In this document: piece after piece, positions 8,926 through 18,799 of the stretch
How the letters are laid out: each line of letters begins with the position of its first letter
How positions within the stretch are numbered: the stretch's first letter is position 1
The notes under the pieces: model-generated
Database searches by the model: none
Seen by the model: only the letters and a program-made list of their open reading frames with translations
What the model was told of the DNA's origin: nothing
DNA from: Dehalococcoidia bacterium
GTDB lineage: Bacteria > Chloroflexota > Dehalococcoidia > SHYD01
Length of the DNA: 53,391 nt
Assembly (NCBI GenBank): GCA_009692945.1
Contig: SHYD01000006.1
Span: 1-53,391 of the forward strand
Direction: 5' to 3'
Made by a program: the position numbers and the translations under genes

Positions 8926-9300
8926 TCATCGTTCCCACTCCAGCACGCCCTTTTTCCAGGCGTAGGCCAACCCAAACGTCAGGATTGCGAGGAACAACAT
9001 CATCTCGATGAATGCGGTGTTTCCCAATGTTTGGAGGATGACCGCCCAGGGGAACATGAACACCGTCTCCACCTCGAAGATGAGGAAGAGGATGGCGAAC
9101 AGATAGTACCGGACGTGGAACTGCATCCAGTTATGGCCGGCAACAGGGAGGATGCCGCACTCATAGGTAGCCCCTTTCAACGCCTCCCGGCGGCGGGGCG
9201 CCAGGAGGCGCGCCAGGAGCAGGAGGGAGCCGACCAAGCCTGCGCCCAACAGGACGCCAAGGAACACCGGGGAGTAGTCGAAGAGGTAGGTGTTGGACAT
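8926..9300 (-). CDS. nuoA: NADH-quinone oxidoreductase subunit A
   Basis: A 124-aa, three-helix membrane subunit and the first gene of the operon. The loop after TM1 has the family Cys motif YECGILPVAGHNWMQFHVRYYLFAILFLIFEVETVFMFPWA. No Shine-Dalgarno sequence is visible before the ATG at 9300, and a good -10 hexamer lies only about 14 bases upstream, so the transcript may be almost leaderless. Confidence 0.94.
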   Translation of the reverse strand: MSNTYLFDYSPVFLGVLLGAGLVGSLLLLARLLAPRRREALKGATYECGILPVAGHNWMQFHVRYYLFAILFLIFEVETVFMFPWAVILQTLGNTAFIEMMLFLAILTFGLAYAWKKGVLEWER

Positions 9301-9313
9301 GGAGCGTGCGTCT

Positions 9314-9341
9314 AGTGTAGCAGAGGTGACGGCGCAGGTAA
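9314..9341 (-). promoter_or_regulatory. putative sigma70-type promoter of the nuo operon
   Basis: Read on the minus strand: TTACCT (9341-9336), 16-bp spacer, TACACT (9319-9314), with TGC just before the -10 (extended -10). Transcription would start near 9307, about seven bases before the nuoA ATG, consistent with the missing Shine-Dalgarno. Identified by inspection only. Confidence 0.4.
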
Positions 9342-9417
9342 TAGCTCAGGCGAGTTCGCGAGTTCTCGATTCCGGGTCGCGTTTGAGCGTCCGTTGGGCA
9401 GCGCTGCTTCAGCATCC

Positions 9418-9580
9418 GTATGAGTTCAGAATCAGGGGCCGGCCGCATGAACCACGCCCCCCACCCCGGAAAAAGAGGAGAATTCTCTGTGTGGGGCACC
9501 CCCAAGCCCCCGGCAGAGGGCTGCCGCCCTCATGCACTCCCGCTCCTGAGCCCGATAGTGCCTCAATTGTGAACTCCTAC
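9418..9580 (-). repeat. MITE-like intergenic element, copy 2 (compact module A)
   Basis: The cleanest copy, 163 bp. One end reads GTATGAGTTCAGAATC and the other, on the opposite strand, GTAGGAGTTCACAATTG; 13 of the first 15 positions match, a clear terminal inverted repeat. Flanking octamers CAGCATCC and CAGAAGCC agree at 6 of 8 positions, suggesting an eroded target duplication. The interior, on the minus strand, has module A: GCACGAGGGCGGCAGCCC, CTCTGCCGGGGGCTTGGGGG, TGCCCCACA and AGAATTCTCCTCTTTTTCC. It sits between the divergent genes nuoA and the SIP-like protein. Confidence 0.8.
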
Positions 9581-9671
9581 CAGAAGCCGCCGCCCGCCCC
9601 GTTCCCGTCTGGCGATGGCGTACACTAACAAGAGCGATCCCCTGCAATTTCCCTCCAGGAGCGGTGTCCCC

Positions 9672-10487
9672 ATGCCATTGACAGGAACAGACGACCCCCA
9701 GGCCCAGGCGGGTGCGGATTCGAAGCCGGCCGTACCCGCCCCCCGGCGCATCAACCCCAAGATGGGCGCCCTGATGGACCTGACCGTCCTTAGCGTTTCG
9801 AACCTCACCCCCCGGATGAAGCGCATCATTCTGACTGGCGAGGCCCTCGCCACCTTTGAATACCGGCCGGGGCAGGAATTGGTGCTGATAATGCCGGCCG
9901 GCCAGGATGAAAAGGTGCGGCGTTTCTACAGCATCCGGCGCCTGAACCGTACTGCAAGAACTCTTGAACTGAACGTTCTGGTGCATGGTGATGCCCCGGG
10001 CGCCCGGTGGGCTGCCGCAGTGCAACCCGGGGATGCCGTGCAGGCGGCTGGCCCCCACGGCCGCATTGCGGCTGACCCAACGGCAGACTGGCACATCTTC
10101 TTCTCCGACGAGGCCGGCCTGCCGCCGATGTGCGCTATTCTCGAATCGCTCCCGCCGACTGCCCGCGCCACCGTCTTTGCCGAGGTGGCGGGTCCCCGTG
10201 ACAAACTGCAAAACGAGGCGGTGGCCGAGGTCGAAGTCAACTGGCGCTTCCGAGGCCCGATGCCGGCTCATGAGAGCAGGCTGCTCCCTGAGGCGGCTGC
10301 TGAATATCCCCTGCCGGCTGGCCGGTGCCACGCGTACGTCATGGGGGAGACGAGTGTGGTCCGTGAGGTGCGCAAGACCCTGCGAGCGCGGGGTCTGGAG
10401 GTCGCCCAGGTCTCTTCGGAAGGACTCTGGCGTCCAGGCCGCGTCGGCGGGCATGATCATGTGACCGAAGCGGCTCAAACTCCTTGA
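9672..10487 (+). CDS. siderophore-interacting FAD/NAD(P)-binding protein (SIP family)
   Basis: A 271-aa flavoprotein of the ViuB/SIP ferric-siderophore reductase family. The ferredoxin-reductase-like FAD domain includes FEYRPGQELVLIMPA and the FAD motif RRFYSIRRLN (canonical RxYTxR); GAGxRWAAAVQPGDAVQAAGPHG is the family turn, and the NAD(P) half carries FFSDEAGLPPMCAILESLPPTARATVFAEV. I chose the ATG at 9672 because AGGAG lies ten bases upstream; an ATG at 9615 is in frame but lacks this. It probably reduces ferric chelates in the cytoplasm. No siderophore transport genes are adjacent. Confidence 0.85.
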   Translation: MPLTGTDDPQAQAGADSKPAVPAPRRINPKMGALMDLTVLSVSNLTPRMKRIILTGEALATFEYRPGQELVLIMPAGQDEKVRRFYSIRRLNRTARTLELNVLVHGDAPGARWAAAVQPGDAVQAAGPHGRIAADPTADWHIFFSDEAGLPPMCAILESLPPTARATVFAEVAGPRDKLQNEAVAEVEVNWRFRGPMPAHESRLLPEAAAEYPLPAGRCHAYVMGETSVVREVRKTLRARGLEVAQVSSEGLWRPGRVGGHDHVTEAAQTP

Positions 10488-10612
10488 TTGAGGCGGTCAG
10501 GCGGGCCGGCGCCCACGCCAACCGCTGAGCTTTTCGACGGGGGATCGGGACGAGGAAGCCGATGGCTATCGCAGCAGCCCGACTGAGACCGGACGAGTGG
10601 GGGCTCCTGACG

Positions 10613-12067
10613 TTAGGCGTTCGAGAGTGAACGGGGCAGCGACGTCTCACCCATGAGGTAGAGGTCGACACCTCGTGCCGCTTCGCGGCCCTCCGCCAGC
10701 GCCCACACCACCAGCGATTGGCCACGGGAGGAGTCTCCCGCCGCAAAGATGCCGGGAACGTTCGTCATCTTGGTGGCGTTGGTCCGCACATTGCCCCGAG
10801 GGTCCAGTTCGACGCCGAGGGCTTCAACCAGGCCGGTTCGCTCCGGGTGGAGAAACCCCATGGCCAGCAGCACCAGGCCGGCCGGCACTGCGAACTCGCT
10901 GCCGGGAACCTCGTGCATTTGCTGTCGCCCATTTGCATCGGTCGCCCATTCGAGACGCACGCCGTGCAGGGTTTCGAGACGTCCGTTCGAGCCTGAAAGC
11001 CGTTTGGTCAGGATGCTGTAGTCCCGCACACCCCCCTCTTCATGCGCCGAAGAGGAACGCAGCACCAACGGCCACTGCGGCCAGGGGTTGCCCTGGGGCC
11101 GGGTCTCGGGCGGCTGGGGCAGGATTTCGTATTGCAGCACCGACGCGGCCCCCTGCCGGTGGGCGGTGCCCAGGCAGTCGGCCCCGGTATCACCCCCACC
11201 CAGGATGATGACCGGCTTGCCCGTGGCCGAGATACGTTCTGCGTCGGGCACGGTTTCGCCTGCGTTGAGGCGGTTCTGTTGGGTGAGATAGTCCATTGCG
11301 AAATGAACACCATCGAGGTCCCGCCCCGGCACGTCGAGGTCCCGGGGAATGGTCGACCCGATCGCCAGCACGATGGCGTCGTATTCTCCCCGGAGTTGGT
11401 CCACCGGGATGTCGCGTCCAACGTAAACGCCGGTGCGGAAGGTCACTCCCTCCGCAGCCAGCTGGTCGACCCGCCGCTGGACCACTTCCTTCTCCAGTTT
11501 GAAGTCAGGGATACCCATCCGAAGCAGACCGCCGAGGTAGTTCGCCCGTTCGAATACGGTCACCCAGTGACCCGCCCGGTTCAACTGCTGTGCCGCGGCC
11601 ATGCCGGCGGGCCCCGAACCGATGACGGCGACCTGCTTTCCGGTACGGGTCTCGGGCGGTTCCGGCACGATCCATCCGGCCTGCCAGCCACGGTCGGCAA
11701 TGGCCTTCTCGATATACTCGATGGTCACCGGGTCCTGGTTAATCGCAAGGGTGCAGGATGCTTCGCACGGGGCGGGGCAGATCCGCCCGGTGAACTCAGG
11801 GAAATTGTTGGTGGCGTGGAGCATTGCCAGGGCGTTTTGCCACTGGCCACGGTAGACATAATCATTCCAGTCCGGGATCATGTTGCCGAGAGGGCACCCT
11901 TTATGACAGAAGGGGAGGCCACAGTCCATGCAGCGGGAGCCCTGGGCGCGCGCCTCGGACTCGGTCCACTGGAGGTAGAACTCGCTGTAGTCGCCAACGC
12001 GTTCTGCCACCGGCCGCCGCGGTGGCGCCTGCCTGGACTTATCTTTGAATCCGGTAACTTCGCCCAA
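10613..12067 (-). CDS. gltD: glutamate synthase small subunit
   Basis: A 484-aa FAD/[4Fe-4S] subunit that supplies NAD(P)H electrons to GltB. The N-terminal cysteine cluster region is CMDCGLPFCHKGCPLGNMIPDWND and CPAPCEASCTLAIN; the FAD motif is VIGSGPAGMAAAQQLNRAGHWVTVFE and the NAD(P) motif VIILGGGDTGADCLG; NVPGIFAAGDSSRGQSLVVWALAEGREAAR closes the FAD domain. A TTG at 12067 preceded by AGAGGGG with five bases of spacing is the best start; a TTG seven codons earlier lies inside gltB. It follows gltB by ten bases. The downstream convergent gap (10488-10612) holds no obvious terminator. Confidence 0.93.
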   Translation of the reverse strand: MGEVTGFKDKSRQAPPRRPVAERVGDYSEFYLQWTESEARAQGSRCMDCGLPFCHKGCPLGNMIPDWNDYVYRGQWQNALAMLHATNNFPEFTGRICPAPCEASCTLAINQDPVTIEYIEKAIADRGWQAGWIVPEPPETRTGKQVAVIGSGPAGMAAAQQLNRAGHWVTVFERANYLGGLLRMGIPDFKLEKEVVQRRVDQLAAEGVTFRTGVYVGRDIPVDQLRGEYDAIVLAIGSTIPRDLDVPGRDLDGVHFAMDYLTQQNRLNAGETVPDAERISATGKPVIILGGGDTGADCLGTAHRQGAASVLQYEILPQPPETRPQGNPWPQWPLVLRSSSAHEEGGVRDYSILTKRLSGSNGRLETLHGVRLEWATDANGRQQMHEVPGSEFAVPAGLVLLAMGFLHPERTGLVEALGVELDPRGNVRTNATKMTNVPGIFAAGDSSRGQSLVVWALAEGREAARGVDLYLMGETSLPRSLSNA

Positions 12068-12077
12068 ATGATCCCCT

Positions 12078-15000
12078 CTAACCTGCAACCGTTTGGAAGG
12101 AAGGCTCCTCTTGCCGTGCCCGTTCGGCCAGGACCCGTTTATAGTCCCGCGGCATCACTTTAACGAACCTGGGCAGCATCGTATCCCATTCCGCCAGGAC
12201 TCGCCGGGCGTTGGCGCTCCCGGTGGTGGCGAAGTGTTCCTCGATCAGCCTGCGGAGATGCCCACGGTCCTCATCCGAAGCCACGGATTCAAGGTCGACC
12301 ATGTCTGGATTGCAGAGGCCGAAGAATAGGCCCGCTTCGTCCAGCACGAACGCCTCGCCCCCGCTCATTCCCGCGGCAAAATTGCGGCCGGTCGGCCCCA
12401 GGATGACCACCCTCCCCCCGGTCATGTACTCGCAGCCGTGGTCGCCCACGCCCTCCACCACCGCCTCGGCGCCGCTATTCCTAACGGCAAACCGTTCACC
12501 GGCCAGGCCCCGGATGAACACCCGGCCGGCGGTGGCACCGTAGAGAGCCACATTCCCCGTGATGATGTTCTCCTCGGGTACGAAGGGAGATGCTGCAGGG
12601 GGTCGCAGGACGACCTTCCCCCCCGAAAGCCCCTTGCCGAAGTAGTCGTTGGCGTCGCCCTCCAACTCGATGGACACGCCCGGAGCGAGGAACGCTGCAA
12701 AGCTCTGGCCGGCAGAGCCACGGAACCGCAGGTTGATGGTGTCTTCGGGCAGGCCTTCTTCGCCATACCTGGTCGCCACTTCGTAAGAAAGCATGGCCCC
12801 AACGGTACGATTCGAGTTGTGAATCTCAAGCTCAACGCTGACTTTTTCGCCGCGGTCCAGGCCGGGCTGAGCAAGTTCGATCAGCCGGTTGTCGAGCGCC
12901 CGCTCCAGCCCGTGATGCTGGGCCTGCTTGCAGTAGGTGGCGATGCCGGCCGGGACCCGGGGCCGGTGCAGCAGGGGGCTGAAGTCCAAGCCCCGCAATT
13001 TCCAGTGGTCGATGGCGTGGCTACCGTCCAGCATATCCACCCGGCCCACCATCTCATTGATGGTGCGGAACCCGAGTTGGGCCATGATCTGCCGCAGTTC
13101 TTCCGCTACAAAGAAGAAATAGTTGATGACATGCTCGGGTTTACCGGCGAACCGCTTTCGCAGTTCTGGGTCTTGAGTGGCAATCCCTACAGAACAGGTG
13201 TTGAGGTGACACTTGCGCAGCATGATGCAGCCGAGGACCACCAACGGGGCGGTGGCGAAACCGAACTCCTCGGCGCCCAGGAGGCAGGCGATGGCCACGT
13301 CTCGTCCGGTCTTGATCTGACCGTCGGTCTGCACCACAATGCGTCCACGCAGGTCGTTGGCCACCAGCACCTGCTGGGTCTCGGCAACCCCCAGTTCCCA
13401 GGGGAGCCCAGCATTCTTGATAGACGATTCGGGCGAGGCGCCGGTGCCGCCGCTGTCACCGCTGATCAGGACCACGTCGCCATGGGCCTTCGAGACGCCC
13501 GCTGCGATGGTGCCAACCCCGGCCTCCGACACCAGCTTGACGTGGATACGGGCCACAGGGTTGGCATTCTTCAGATCATGGATGAGCTGCGCCAGGTCTT
13601 CGATGGAATAGATGTCGTGGTGCGGTGGCGGCGAGATGAGTTCGACTCCGGGAGTGGTGTGCCGCACCCAACCGATGTACTCGTCCACCTTGTGGCCGGG
13701 AAGTTGACCGCCCTCGCCGGGTTTTGAGCCTTGGGCCATCTTGATCTGGAGGTCGGTGGCATGGGCCAGGTAGTTGATGGTCACGCCAAAGCGGCCGGAG
13801 GCGACCTGCTTGATGGCGCTCAGCCGGGAGTCGCCGTTGGAGTCCGGAATATAGCGGTGGAAATCCTCGCCACCCTCGCCGGTGTTGCTGCGTGCGCCAA
13901 TCCGGTTCATGGCGATGGCCATAGTTTCGTGGGCCTCGCGGCTGATGGAGCCCAACGAGGCGGCGCCGGTGGCGAACCGCTTCACGATCTCACTGGCAGG
14001 CTCGACTTCGTCGAGGGCGATGCCGACGGTCGGCTTGAACTGCAACAGGCCGCGGATGGTGCTGGCGCGCCGGTTTTGGTCGTTTATCAGGTCGGTGAAT
14101 TCCTGGAAGGTCTTGAAACTCCCGGACTTCGTTGCGTGCTGCAGCAAGGCGATGCTGTCCGGGTTGTACATGTGGTGTTCGCCGTCGCGCCGCCACTGGT
14201 ACAGGCCGCCCGGCTTTAATTCGAGGTTGCCTGGAATACGCCGCTGCGGATAGGCGAAAGCGTGCCTGGCCCGTGCCTCCGTCTCCAATTCAACCACTCC
14301 CACGCCGCCGATGCGGGACGTGGTCCAACTGAAGAAACGGTCGATGCACGCTTGATTGAGCCCGACGGCCTCGAAGATCTGGGCGCCACGATAGCTCTGG
14401 AGCGTGGATATCCCCATTTTCGACATGACCTTCAGCACGCCCTTGTGCAACGCCTTGACATAATTCTTTTCCGCGGTCTTGGGGTCGATTTGGCGCAGCA
14501 TGGCGCCCCGGTCGCTGAGGTCGTGCAGCGTCTCAAGGGCCAGATAAGGGTTGACCGCACCGGCCCCGTAGCCGATGAGCATCGCAAAATGGTGCACTTC
14601 CCGCGGCTCACCCGACTCCACGACCAGCCCAACTTTGGTGCGGGAACCCTCCCGGATCAGGTGATGATGGACGGCGGCGGTGGCGAGAAGGCTGGGGATG
14701 GGGGCGAACTGCCGGTTAACCCCCCGGTCGGAGAGGACCAGAATCGTGTAACCCTCAGCCACGGCTCTGGTCGCCTCCCCGCACAGGCGGTCCAAGGCAT
14801 GCCGCATCGACCCGTACTCAGGCGTCACATCAAACAGGGTGGACAGTTTTTTGGCCCGCAGGTTGCCGACGTTCAGCCTGCTCATCTTCGCCAGTTCGTG
14901 ATTAGTGAGGAACGGCTCGATGAGTTTGAGTTGGTGGCAATGTTCCGGAGTTTCCTCGAACAGATTTCGCTCCGGGCCGATGAAGGTCTCCAAAGAGGTG

Positions 15001-16637
15001 ACCAGCTCCTCACGGATGGCGTCCAGCGGAGGATTGCTCACTTGGGCAAAGTGCTGCCGGAAATAGGTGAACAGCAGCGGGTTCATGTCGGAAAACACGG
15101 CCAGCGGCGTGTCGTTCCCCATCGATCCGATCGGTTCACCGCCCGTCAGCGCCATGGGTTCCAGGGTGATTTCGAGGTCTTCCTGGGTGTAGGCGAAGGC
15201 CTTCTGCCGGAACAACAGTGGCTCGTCTTCGGACTCTTCGGGGGGCGGCGGCGGCAACTGGCTCAACGTTACCCGTTGGGCATCGAGCCACTGCCGGTAG
15301 GGCCGCCGACGGACCAGCTCGTCTTTGATCTCAGCATCGTCGACGAGCCGTCCCGAAGCCGTGTCCAGCAGGAACATGCGACCGGGCTGAATGCGCCGCT
15401 TATACAGCACATTTTCGGGGGCGACATCCAACACGCCGGTCTCCGAGGCCATGACCAGCAGGCCATCCCGGGTGACCAGGTAGCGGCAGGGTCGCAGCCC
15501 GTTACGGTCCAGGATGGCGCACACCTGCGACCCATCCGTCCCCACCACCAGTGCCGGCCCGTCCCATGGCTCCATGAGGCAGGAATGGTATTCGTAGAAG
15601 GCCCGCTTATCTGGGTCCATCGGGATGTGGTCGGCCCAGGCCTCGGGGATCAGCATCATCATGGCGTGGGGAAGGGTCCGGCCCGTGGCCAGCAGCAACT
15701 CCAAAGCATTGTCCAGCGTTGCGGTGTCGCTCTGGTGGGGCGTGATGACCGGCACCAGCTTGTGAACGTCCTCTCCCATTGCGGCCGACTCGAACATCGA
15801 CTCGCGGGCCGTCATCCAGTTGATGTTGCCCCGGAGGGTGTTGATCTCGCCGTTGTGGACCACGAACCGGTAGGGGTGCGCCAGCTTCCAGGTGCCGAGG
15901 GTATTGGTGCTGAACCGGGAATGGACCAGCGCGAAAGCGGAGACCATCGAATGGTGGCTGAGGTCGTGATAGAACTCGTTCAATTGGCCCGCCATGAGCA
16001 GGCCCTTGTACACAATGGTGCGGGAGGAGAGGCTGCAAATATAGAAGTCGTCCTTCTCTGCCATATCGGATCCGGAAACAGATTTCTCGATCTGCTTCCG
16101 GATCAGGTACAGCTTCCGCTCGAAGGTCGCCTCATCGTGGATCGTCCGTTCCCGGTGGACGAAGAACTGGCGGATCCGGGGCATCACCTGGCGGGCGAGC
16201 ACCCCAATGGCGTCCCGGTTGACCGGGACCTCGCGCCAGCCCAGGAACCCCTGACCCTCCGCGTGGACGGCATGTTCGATGATTGCCTCGCAGCGGTGGC
16301 GCTGTTCCCGTTCCTGAGGGAGGAACGCCATCCCCACCGCATACTCGCCGCGGGCGGGGAGGTCGATGTCCAGGTTGGCGCACTCCAAGTGAAAGAACTC
16401 ATGAGGCAGTTGGATCAGGATGCCGGCGCCGTCACCGGTATGTGCGTCGGCTCCGGTGGCGCCGCGGTGTTCCAGGTTGACGAGGATTTCGATCCCCTTA
16501 TCGATGATCTGATGGGAACGCTCACCATTGATTTTGGCGACCAACCCAACGCCGCAGGCGTCGATCTCCTGGGAGGGGTGATACAGGCCGCCCGCTTCGG
16601 GCCGGCGCAATTCTGGATGTTCGTACGGTGCGCTCAT
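12078..16637 (-). CDS. gltB: glutamate synthase large subunit
   Basis: A 1519-aa GOGAT alpha subunit converting glutamine and 2-oxoglutarate to two glutamates. Order: N-terminal Ntn amidotransferase domain with Cys28 ([15 protein letters not shown]; the short propeptide before Cys is normally removed), central domain, FMN-binding synthase domain ([52 protein letters not shown]) with the [3Fe-4S] region [19 protein letters not shown], and the C-terminal GXGXG beta-helix. The ATG at 16637 has AGGGA seven bases upstream, preferred over the in-frame TTG at 16661. Full length and intact. Confidence 0.96.
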   Translation of the reverse strand: MSAPYEHPELRRPEAGGLYHPSQEIDACGVGLVAKINGERSHQIIDKGIEILVNLEHRGATGADAHTGDGAGILIQLPHEFFHLECANLDIDLPARGEYAVGMAFLPQEREQRHRCEAIIEHAVHAEGQGFLGWREVPVNRDAIGVLARQVMPRIRQFFVHRERTIHDEATFERKLYLIRKQIEKSVSGSDMAEKDDFYICSLSSRTIVYKGLLMAGQLNEFYHDLSHHSMVSAFALVHSRFSTNTLGTWKLAHPYRFVVHNGEINTLRGNINWMTARESMFESAAMGEDVHKLVPVITPHQSDTATLDNALELLLATGRTLPHAMMMLIPEAWADHIPMDPDKRAFYEYHSCLMEPWDGPALVVGTDGSQVCAILDRNGLRPCRYLVTRDGLLVMASETGVLDVAPENVLYKRRIQPGRMFLLDTASGRLVDDAEIKDELVRRRPYRQWLDAQRVTLSQLPPPPPEESEDEPLLFRQKAFAYTQEDLEITLEPMALTGGEPIGSMGNDTPLAVFSDMNPLLFTYFRQHFAQVSNPPLDAIREELVTSLETFIGPERNLFEETPEHCHQLKLIEPFLTNHELAKMSRLNVGNLRAKKLSTLFDVTPEYGSMRHALDRLCGEATRAVAEGYTILVLSDRGVNRQFAPIPSLLATAAVHHHLIREGSRTKVGLVVESGEPREVHHFAMLIGYGAGAVNPYLALETLHDLSDRGAMLRQIDPKTAEKNYVKALHKGVLKVMSKMGISTLQSYRGAQIFEAVGLNQACIDRFFSWTTSRIGGVGVVELETEARARHAFAYPQRRIPGNLELKPGGLYQWRRDGEHHMYNPDSIALLQHATKSGSFKTFQEFTDLINDQNRRASTIRGLLQFKPTVGIALDEVEPASEIVKRFATGAASLGSISREAHETMAIAMNRIGARSNTGEGGEDFHRYIPDSNGDSRLSAIKQVASGRFGVTINYLAHATDLQIKMAQGSKPGEGGQLPGHKVDEYIGWVRHTTPGVELISPPPHHDIYSIEDLAQLIHDLKNANPVARIHVKLVSEAGVGTIAAGVSKAHGDVVLISGDSGGTGASPESSIKNAGLPWELGVAETQQVLVANDLRGRIVVQTDGQIKTGRDVAIACLLGAEEFGFATAPLVVLGCIMLRKCHLNTCSVGIATQDPELRKRFAGKPEHVINYFFFVAEELRQIMAQLGFRTINEMVGRVDMLDGSHAIDHWKLRGLDFSPLLHRPRVPAGIATYCKQAQHHGLERALDNRLIELAQPGLDRGEKVSVELEIHNSNRTVGAMLSYEVATRYGEEGLPEDTINLRFRGSAGQSFAAFLAPGVSIELEGDANDYFGKGLSGGKVVLRPPAASPFVPEENIITGNVALYGATAGRVFIRGLAGERFAVRNSGAEAVVEGVGDHGCEYMTGGRVVILGPTGRNFAAGMSGGEAFVLDEAGLFFGLCNPDMVDLESVASDEDRGHLRRLIEEHFATTGSANARRVLAEWDTMLPRFVKVMPRDYKRVLAERARQEEPSFQTVAG

Positions 16638-16722
16638 CTTTGGTTCCCTGAGGCTCGCCAAACCAGTACCGTAACTACCATACCGCCATCATCAATGGGT
16701 GAGTTTGACAATTTCTATATGG

Positions 16723-16751
16723 ATAGTAAATGCCCAGGCTATCCGGTGCAA
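16723..16751 (-). promoter_or_regulatory. putative sigma70-type promoter of gltBD
   Basis: On the minus strand TTGCAC (16751-16746), a 17-bp spacer and TACTAT (16728-16723), about 86 bases upstream of the gltB ATG. This is the best promoter match in the 365-bp gap between the recombinase gene and gltB. The rest of the gap holds a GGGCGGCACCGCCC hairpin near 16800 upstream of the promoter and no credible gene. Confidence 0.5.
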
Positions 16752-16930
16752 GAATCGGGGCCAATCGACCCCGCAATCGCCGCTCCCGGCAAGTCTGGGC
16801 GGTGCCGCCCTTTGCTTCGCTCCGGAAATTCCGGCGTCGAAGGGGTTGTTCCGCACAAGCTAGGTGGATGGTGAGTAGTATAGCAGACGCATACGGGGCT
16901 CTGGAAGAGTTCGTGAAGCAATGAACAATC

Positions 16931-16973
16931 GATTGCGCCGTGGCGTTCCGGGCCGCACGCCGACGGCGCAATC
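16931..16973. repeat. 43-bp imperfect palindrome downstream of the recombinase
   Basis: GATTGCGCCGT (16931-16941) pairs with ACGGCGCAATC (16963-16973), and GGCGT/ACGCC continue the stem inside, leaving a ten-base loop and one bulged G. It is 30 bases past the recombinase stop. There is no T-tract, so it may be a weak terminator or a recombination target; sequence alone cannot decide. Confidence 0.55.
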
Positions 16974-17002
16974 GGGCCAGGTTCATGCGGATACGCAGCA
17001 AC

Positions 17003-18010
17003 CTACCGCGGGCCGGGGTCTCCGGCAAGGCCGGACGGCCGCGTTGACTCCCCGGACTGAGGGTTTCCGCCGCCCGCGGCAGGGTGGTAGCGCCGCCATT
17101 CCTGCTGGAGCCGGCGGGGGCTGACATGGGTGTAGATCTGGGTGGTCTGGACGGATGAGTGTCCGAGCAGTTCCTGCACGGTGCGGATGTCGGCGCCGTT
17201 GCGAAGCAGTTCGGTGGCGCCGTAGTGGCGAAAGGTGTGGGGGGTGGCCTCCACCCCGGCCCGGCGGGCGTAGTTCCGCACCATGCCTTCAATAGCTTGG
17301 CGGGTCAGCCGCATCGTCGCTCCGTCCTTGTCCTTGGGGGCGGCCTGATGCGCCCGGTCGTGGTGGATGAACAGGGGGACGAAGTTGTCGGTACGCACCG
17401 AGAGGTACGCGTCGATGGCTTCCAGCGCCCGGGGCGAAAAGAACACCGTACGGGTTTTACGCCCCTTGCCGGTCACGATGGCGATGCTCTGGGACCAGTC
17501 CACCGAACTGCGGTTGAGGCCCACCACTTCGCTCACCCGCAGCTGGGTCGAGAACAGCGTCTCCAGGATGGCCTGGTCGCGCCGCCGGATGATGGCCCGC
17601 CACTCATCCGGGGCGGGCGGGAGCGTAGTTAACATAAGTAGAAGTCGCTCATCGGGGTTGGGCACGGGGCGGGTGTGCTTGGGCAGTTCGATGAGGTCGG
17701 GGTTGACCGGGGAGCCGCCGGGAAGGTCCGGGCGGCGGGCGAGGTAGCGGAACCAGGTGCGGAGCACCACCAGGTATGTCGACCTGCTGGATGCCGACAG
17801 CTTCTTGCGATAGAGGTCGATCCCGAAGCGGCGCACCTGGTCCTGCGTCATCCGGTCGATGGTGGCATTGAGCGCGATCGATTCGGCCTCCGCCAGGAAC
17901 GCCAGAAACCGGTCGATGGCGTAGCGATAGGTGCTGCTGGTCGCCTGGGATCGGTTCTTTTCGGCCAGGCTTTCGAGGTAATCAGTCCGGGCCTCTCCAA
18001 TCGTCAACAT
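17003..18010 (-). CDS. tyrosine recombinase / site-specific integrase
   Basis: A 335-aa XerC/D-like tyrosine recombinase. The N-terminal SAM-like core-binding domain covers about residues 1-110. The catalytic set is visible: Arg148 (LRVSEVVGL), Lys172/175 region (TGKGRKTR), His258 and Arg261 ([11 protein letters not shown]), His284 (LLGHSS) and Tyr293 (QIYTHVS). The C-terminal 35 residues are a disordered-looking tail ([17 protein letters not shown]). It could be a chromosomal Xer or an element integrase. The divergent gap upstream (18011-18241) holds its putative promoter and that of the peroxiredoxin gene; the neighbourhood contains an IS110 remnant and decayed genes, which suits an accessory region. 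Confidence 0.9.
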   Translation of the reverse strand: MLTIGEARTDYLESLAEKNRSQATSSTYRYAIDRFLAFLAEAESIALNATIDRMTQDQVRRFGIDLYRKKLSASSRSTYLVVLRTWFRYLARRPDLPGGSPVNPDLIELPKHTRPVPNPDERLLLMLTTLPPAPDEWRAIIRRRDQAILETLFSTQLRVSEVVGLNRSSVDWSQSIAIVTGKGRKTRTVFFSPRALEAIDAYLSVRTDNFVPLFIHHDRAHQAAPKDKDGATMRLTRQAIEGMVRNYARRAGVEATPHTFRHYGATELLRNGADIRTVQELLGHSSVQTTQIYTHVSPRRLQQEWRRYHPAAGGGNPQSGESTRPSGLAGDPGPR

Positions 18011-18127
18011 GTTCAGACCTCTGTGCTCGCGAATTCGCCTGGGTCTCGATGCCGCCGGCCTTGCGACTCCGGGACCTTGTCACTCGTTCAAAACGGCCAA
18101 CCCGCCTTTATGTTGCACTTAATGGTT

Positions 18128-18136
18128 ATTATAGCA
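18128..18136 (-). promoter_or_regulatory. putative extended -10 promoter of the recombinase gene
   Basis: The minus strand reads TGCTATAAT (18136-18128): a consensus -10 with the TGn extension. No good -35 is present 16-18 bases upstream. The predicted start leaves a leader of about 110 bases before the ATG at 18010. Confidence 0.4.
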
Positions 18137-18157
18137 AGCATGGGCCGTTACGCCGTG

Positions 18158-18187
18158 TTGCCCCGGGCTTCGGATTCCCCGTAGAAT
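18158..18187 (+). promoter_or_regulatory. putative sigma70-type promoter of the peroxiredoxin gene
   Basis: TTGCCC (18158-18163), an 18-bp spacer and TAGAAT (18182-18187). The same hexamer pair with 17-bp spacing occurs before yjbQ at 46273-46301, which supports it as a local promoter type. The GAGGTG ribosome-binding site five bases before the ATG at 18242 follows. Confidence 0.5.
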
Positions 18188-18241
18188 AGACGAGGGTCGC
18201 CCAGAGGCCCCTAATTTCCAACCAAAGGCCGAGGTGTCAAC

Positions 18242-18712
18242 ATGGCAGTGGAAGTCGGTCAGGCGGCGCCTGACTTTACGCTGGCGGACACGGCGCGGCA
18301 GCCGCGGTCGCTCAAGGAGTTTGCCGGTCAGAATGTGGTGCTGGCCTTTTTCCCCGGCGCCTTCACCGGTGGCTGCACCGTTGAGGCGTGCGCGTTCCGC
18401 GACAGCGCGGCGCAGTACACCGGCCTCGGGGCGCAGGTGGTCGGCGTAACGGTCGATTCACCCATCGCTCAGAAGGCGTGGGCCGACGCCAACCAACTCA
18501 CGTTTCCGATCCTGAGCGACCACAGCCGCAAGGCCATCGAGGCCTACGGCGTGGCATTCCCGAATTTTCTCGGGCTCGATGGCTACACCTCATCACAGCG
18601 GGCCATCTTTGTCATCGATAAGTCCGGCACCGTCCGGTACAAAGAGGTGGTGGCGCCCAGCGCCCAGGTGAACTTCGATGCGATCAACCAGGCGTTGGCG
18701 GGTCTCAAATAG
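18242..18712 (+). CDS. peroxiredoxin (AhpE/BCP-like)
   Basis: A 156-aa thioredoxin-fold peroxidase reducing H2O2 and organic peroxides. The active site FPGAFTGGCTVEACAFRD holds the peroxidatic Cys45 in a TxxC context and a likely resolving Cys50 five residues later, the arrangement of atypical 2-Cys BCP-type enzymes. Arg in SSQRAIFVIDKSG fits the conserved active-site arginine. GAGGTG precedes the ATG by five bases. Monocistronic, with its own promoter and a strong terminator at 18747-18774. Confidence 0.92.
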   Translation: MAVEVGQAAPDFTLADTARQPRSLKEFAGQNVVLAFFPGAFTGGCTVEACAFRDSAAQYTGLGAQVVGVTVDSPIAQKAWADANQLTFPILSDHSRKAIEAYGVAFPNFLGLDGYTSSQRAIFVIDKSGTVRYKEVVAPSAQVNFDAINQALAGLK

Positions 18713-18746
18713 CTGGAAGCAGCGCGATCGGGCACGATACTGAAGA

Positions 18747-18774
18747 AGAGGCCTCCCCTACTGGGGAGGCCTCT
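18747..18774. terminator. rho-independent terminator (bidirectional)
   Basis: Perfect 12-bp stem AGAGGCCTCCCC / GGGGAGGCCTCT with loop TACT, followed on the plus strand by CTATTT. It lies 35 bases past the peroxiredoxin stop and also serves the convergent NMT1-like gene ending at 18800. Confidence 0.8.
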
Positions 18775-18799
18775 CTATTTGGGCAGGTTAATAATTATG

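Noticed and set aside
9161..9505. Minus-strand ORF overlapping nuoA and repeat copy 2
   Set aside because: Mixed repeat and nuoA sequence in the wrong frame.
10488..10612. Small gene between the SIP-like gene and gltD
   Set aside because: The 22-codon ORF at 10562 has no ribosome-binding site or recognisable features.
14262..16874. 870-aa plus-strand ORF antisense to gltB
   Set aside because: High GC leaves antisense frames open; the composition is atypical and the sense strand carries intact GOGAT motifs.
16638..17002. Riboswitch upstream of gltB
   Set aside because: A leader hairpin is present, but most of it lies upstream of the predicted promoter and I could not match any known riboswitch consensus.
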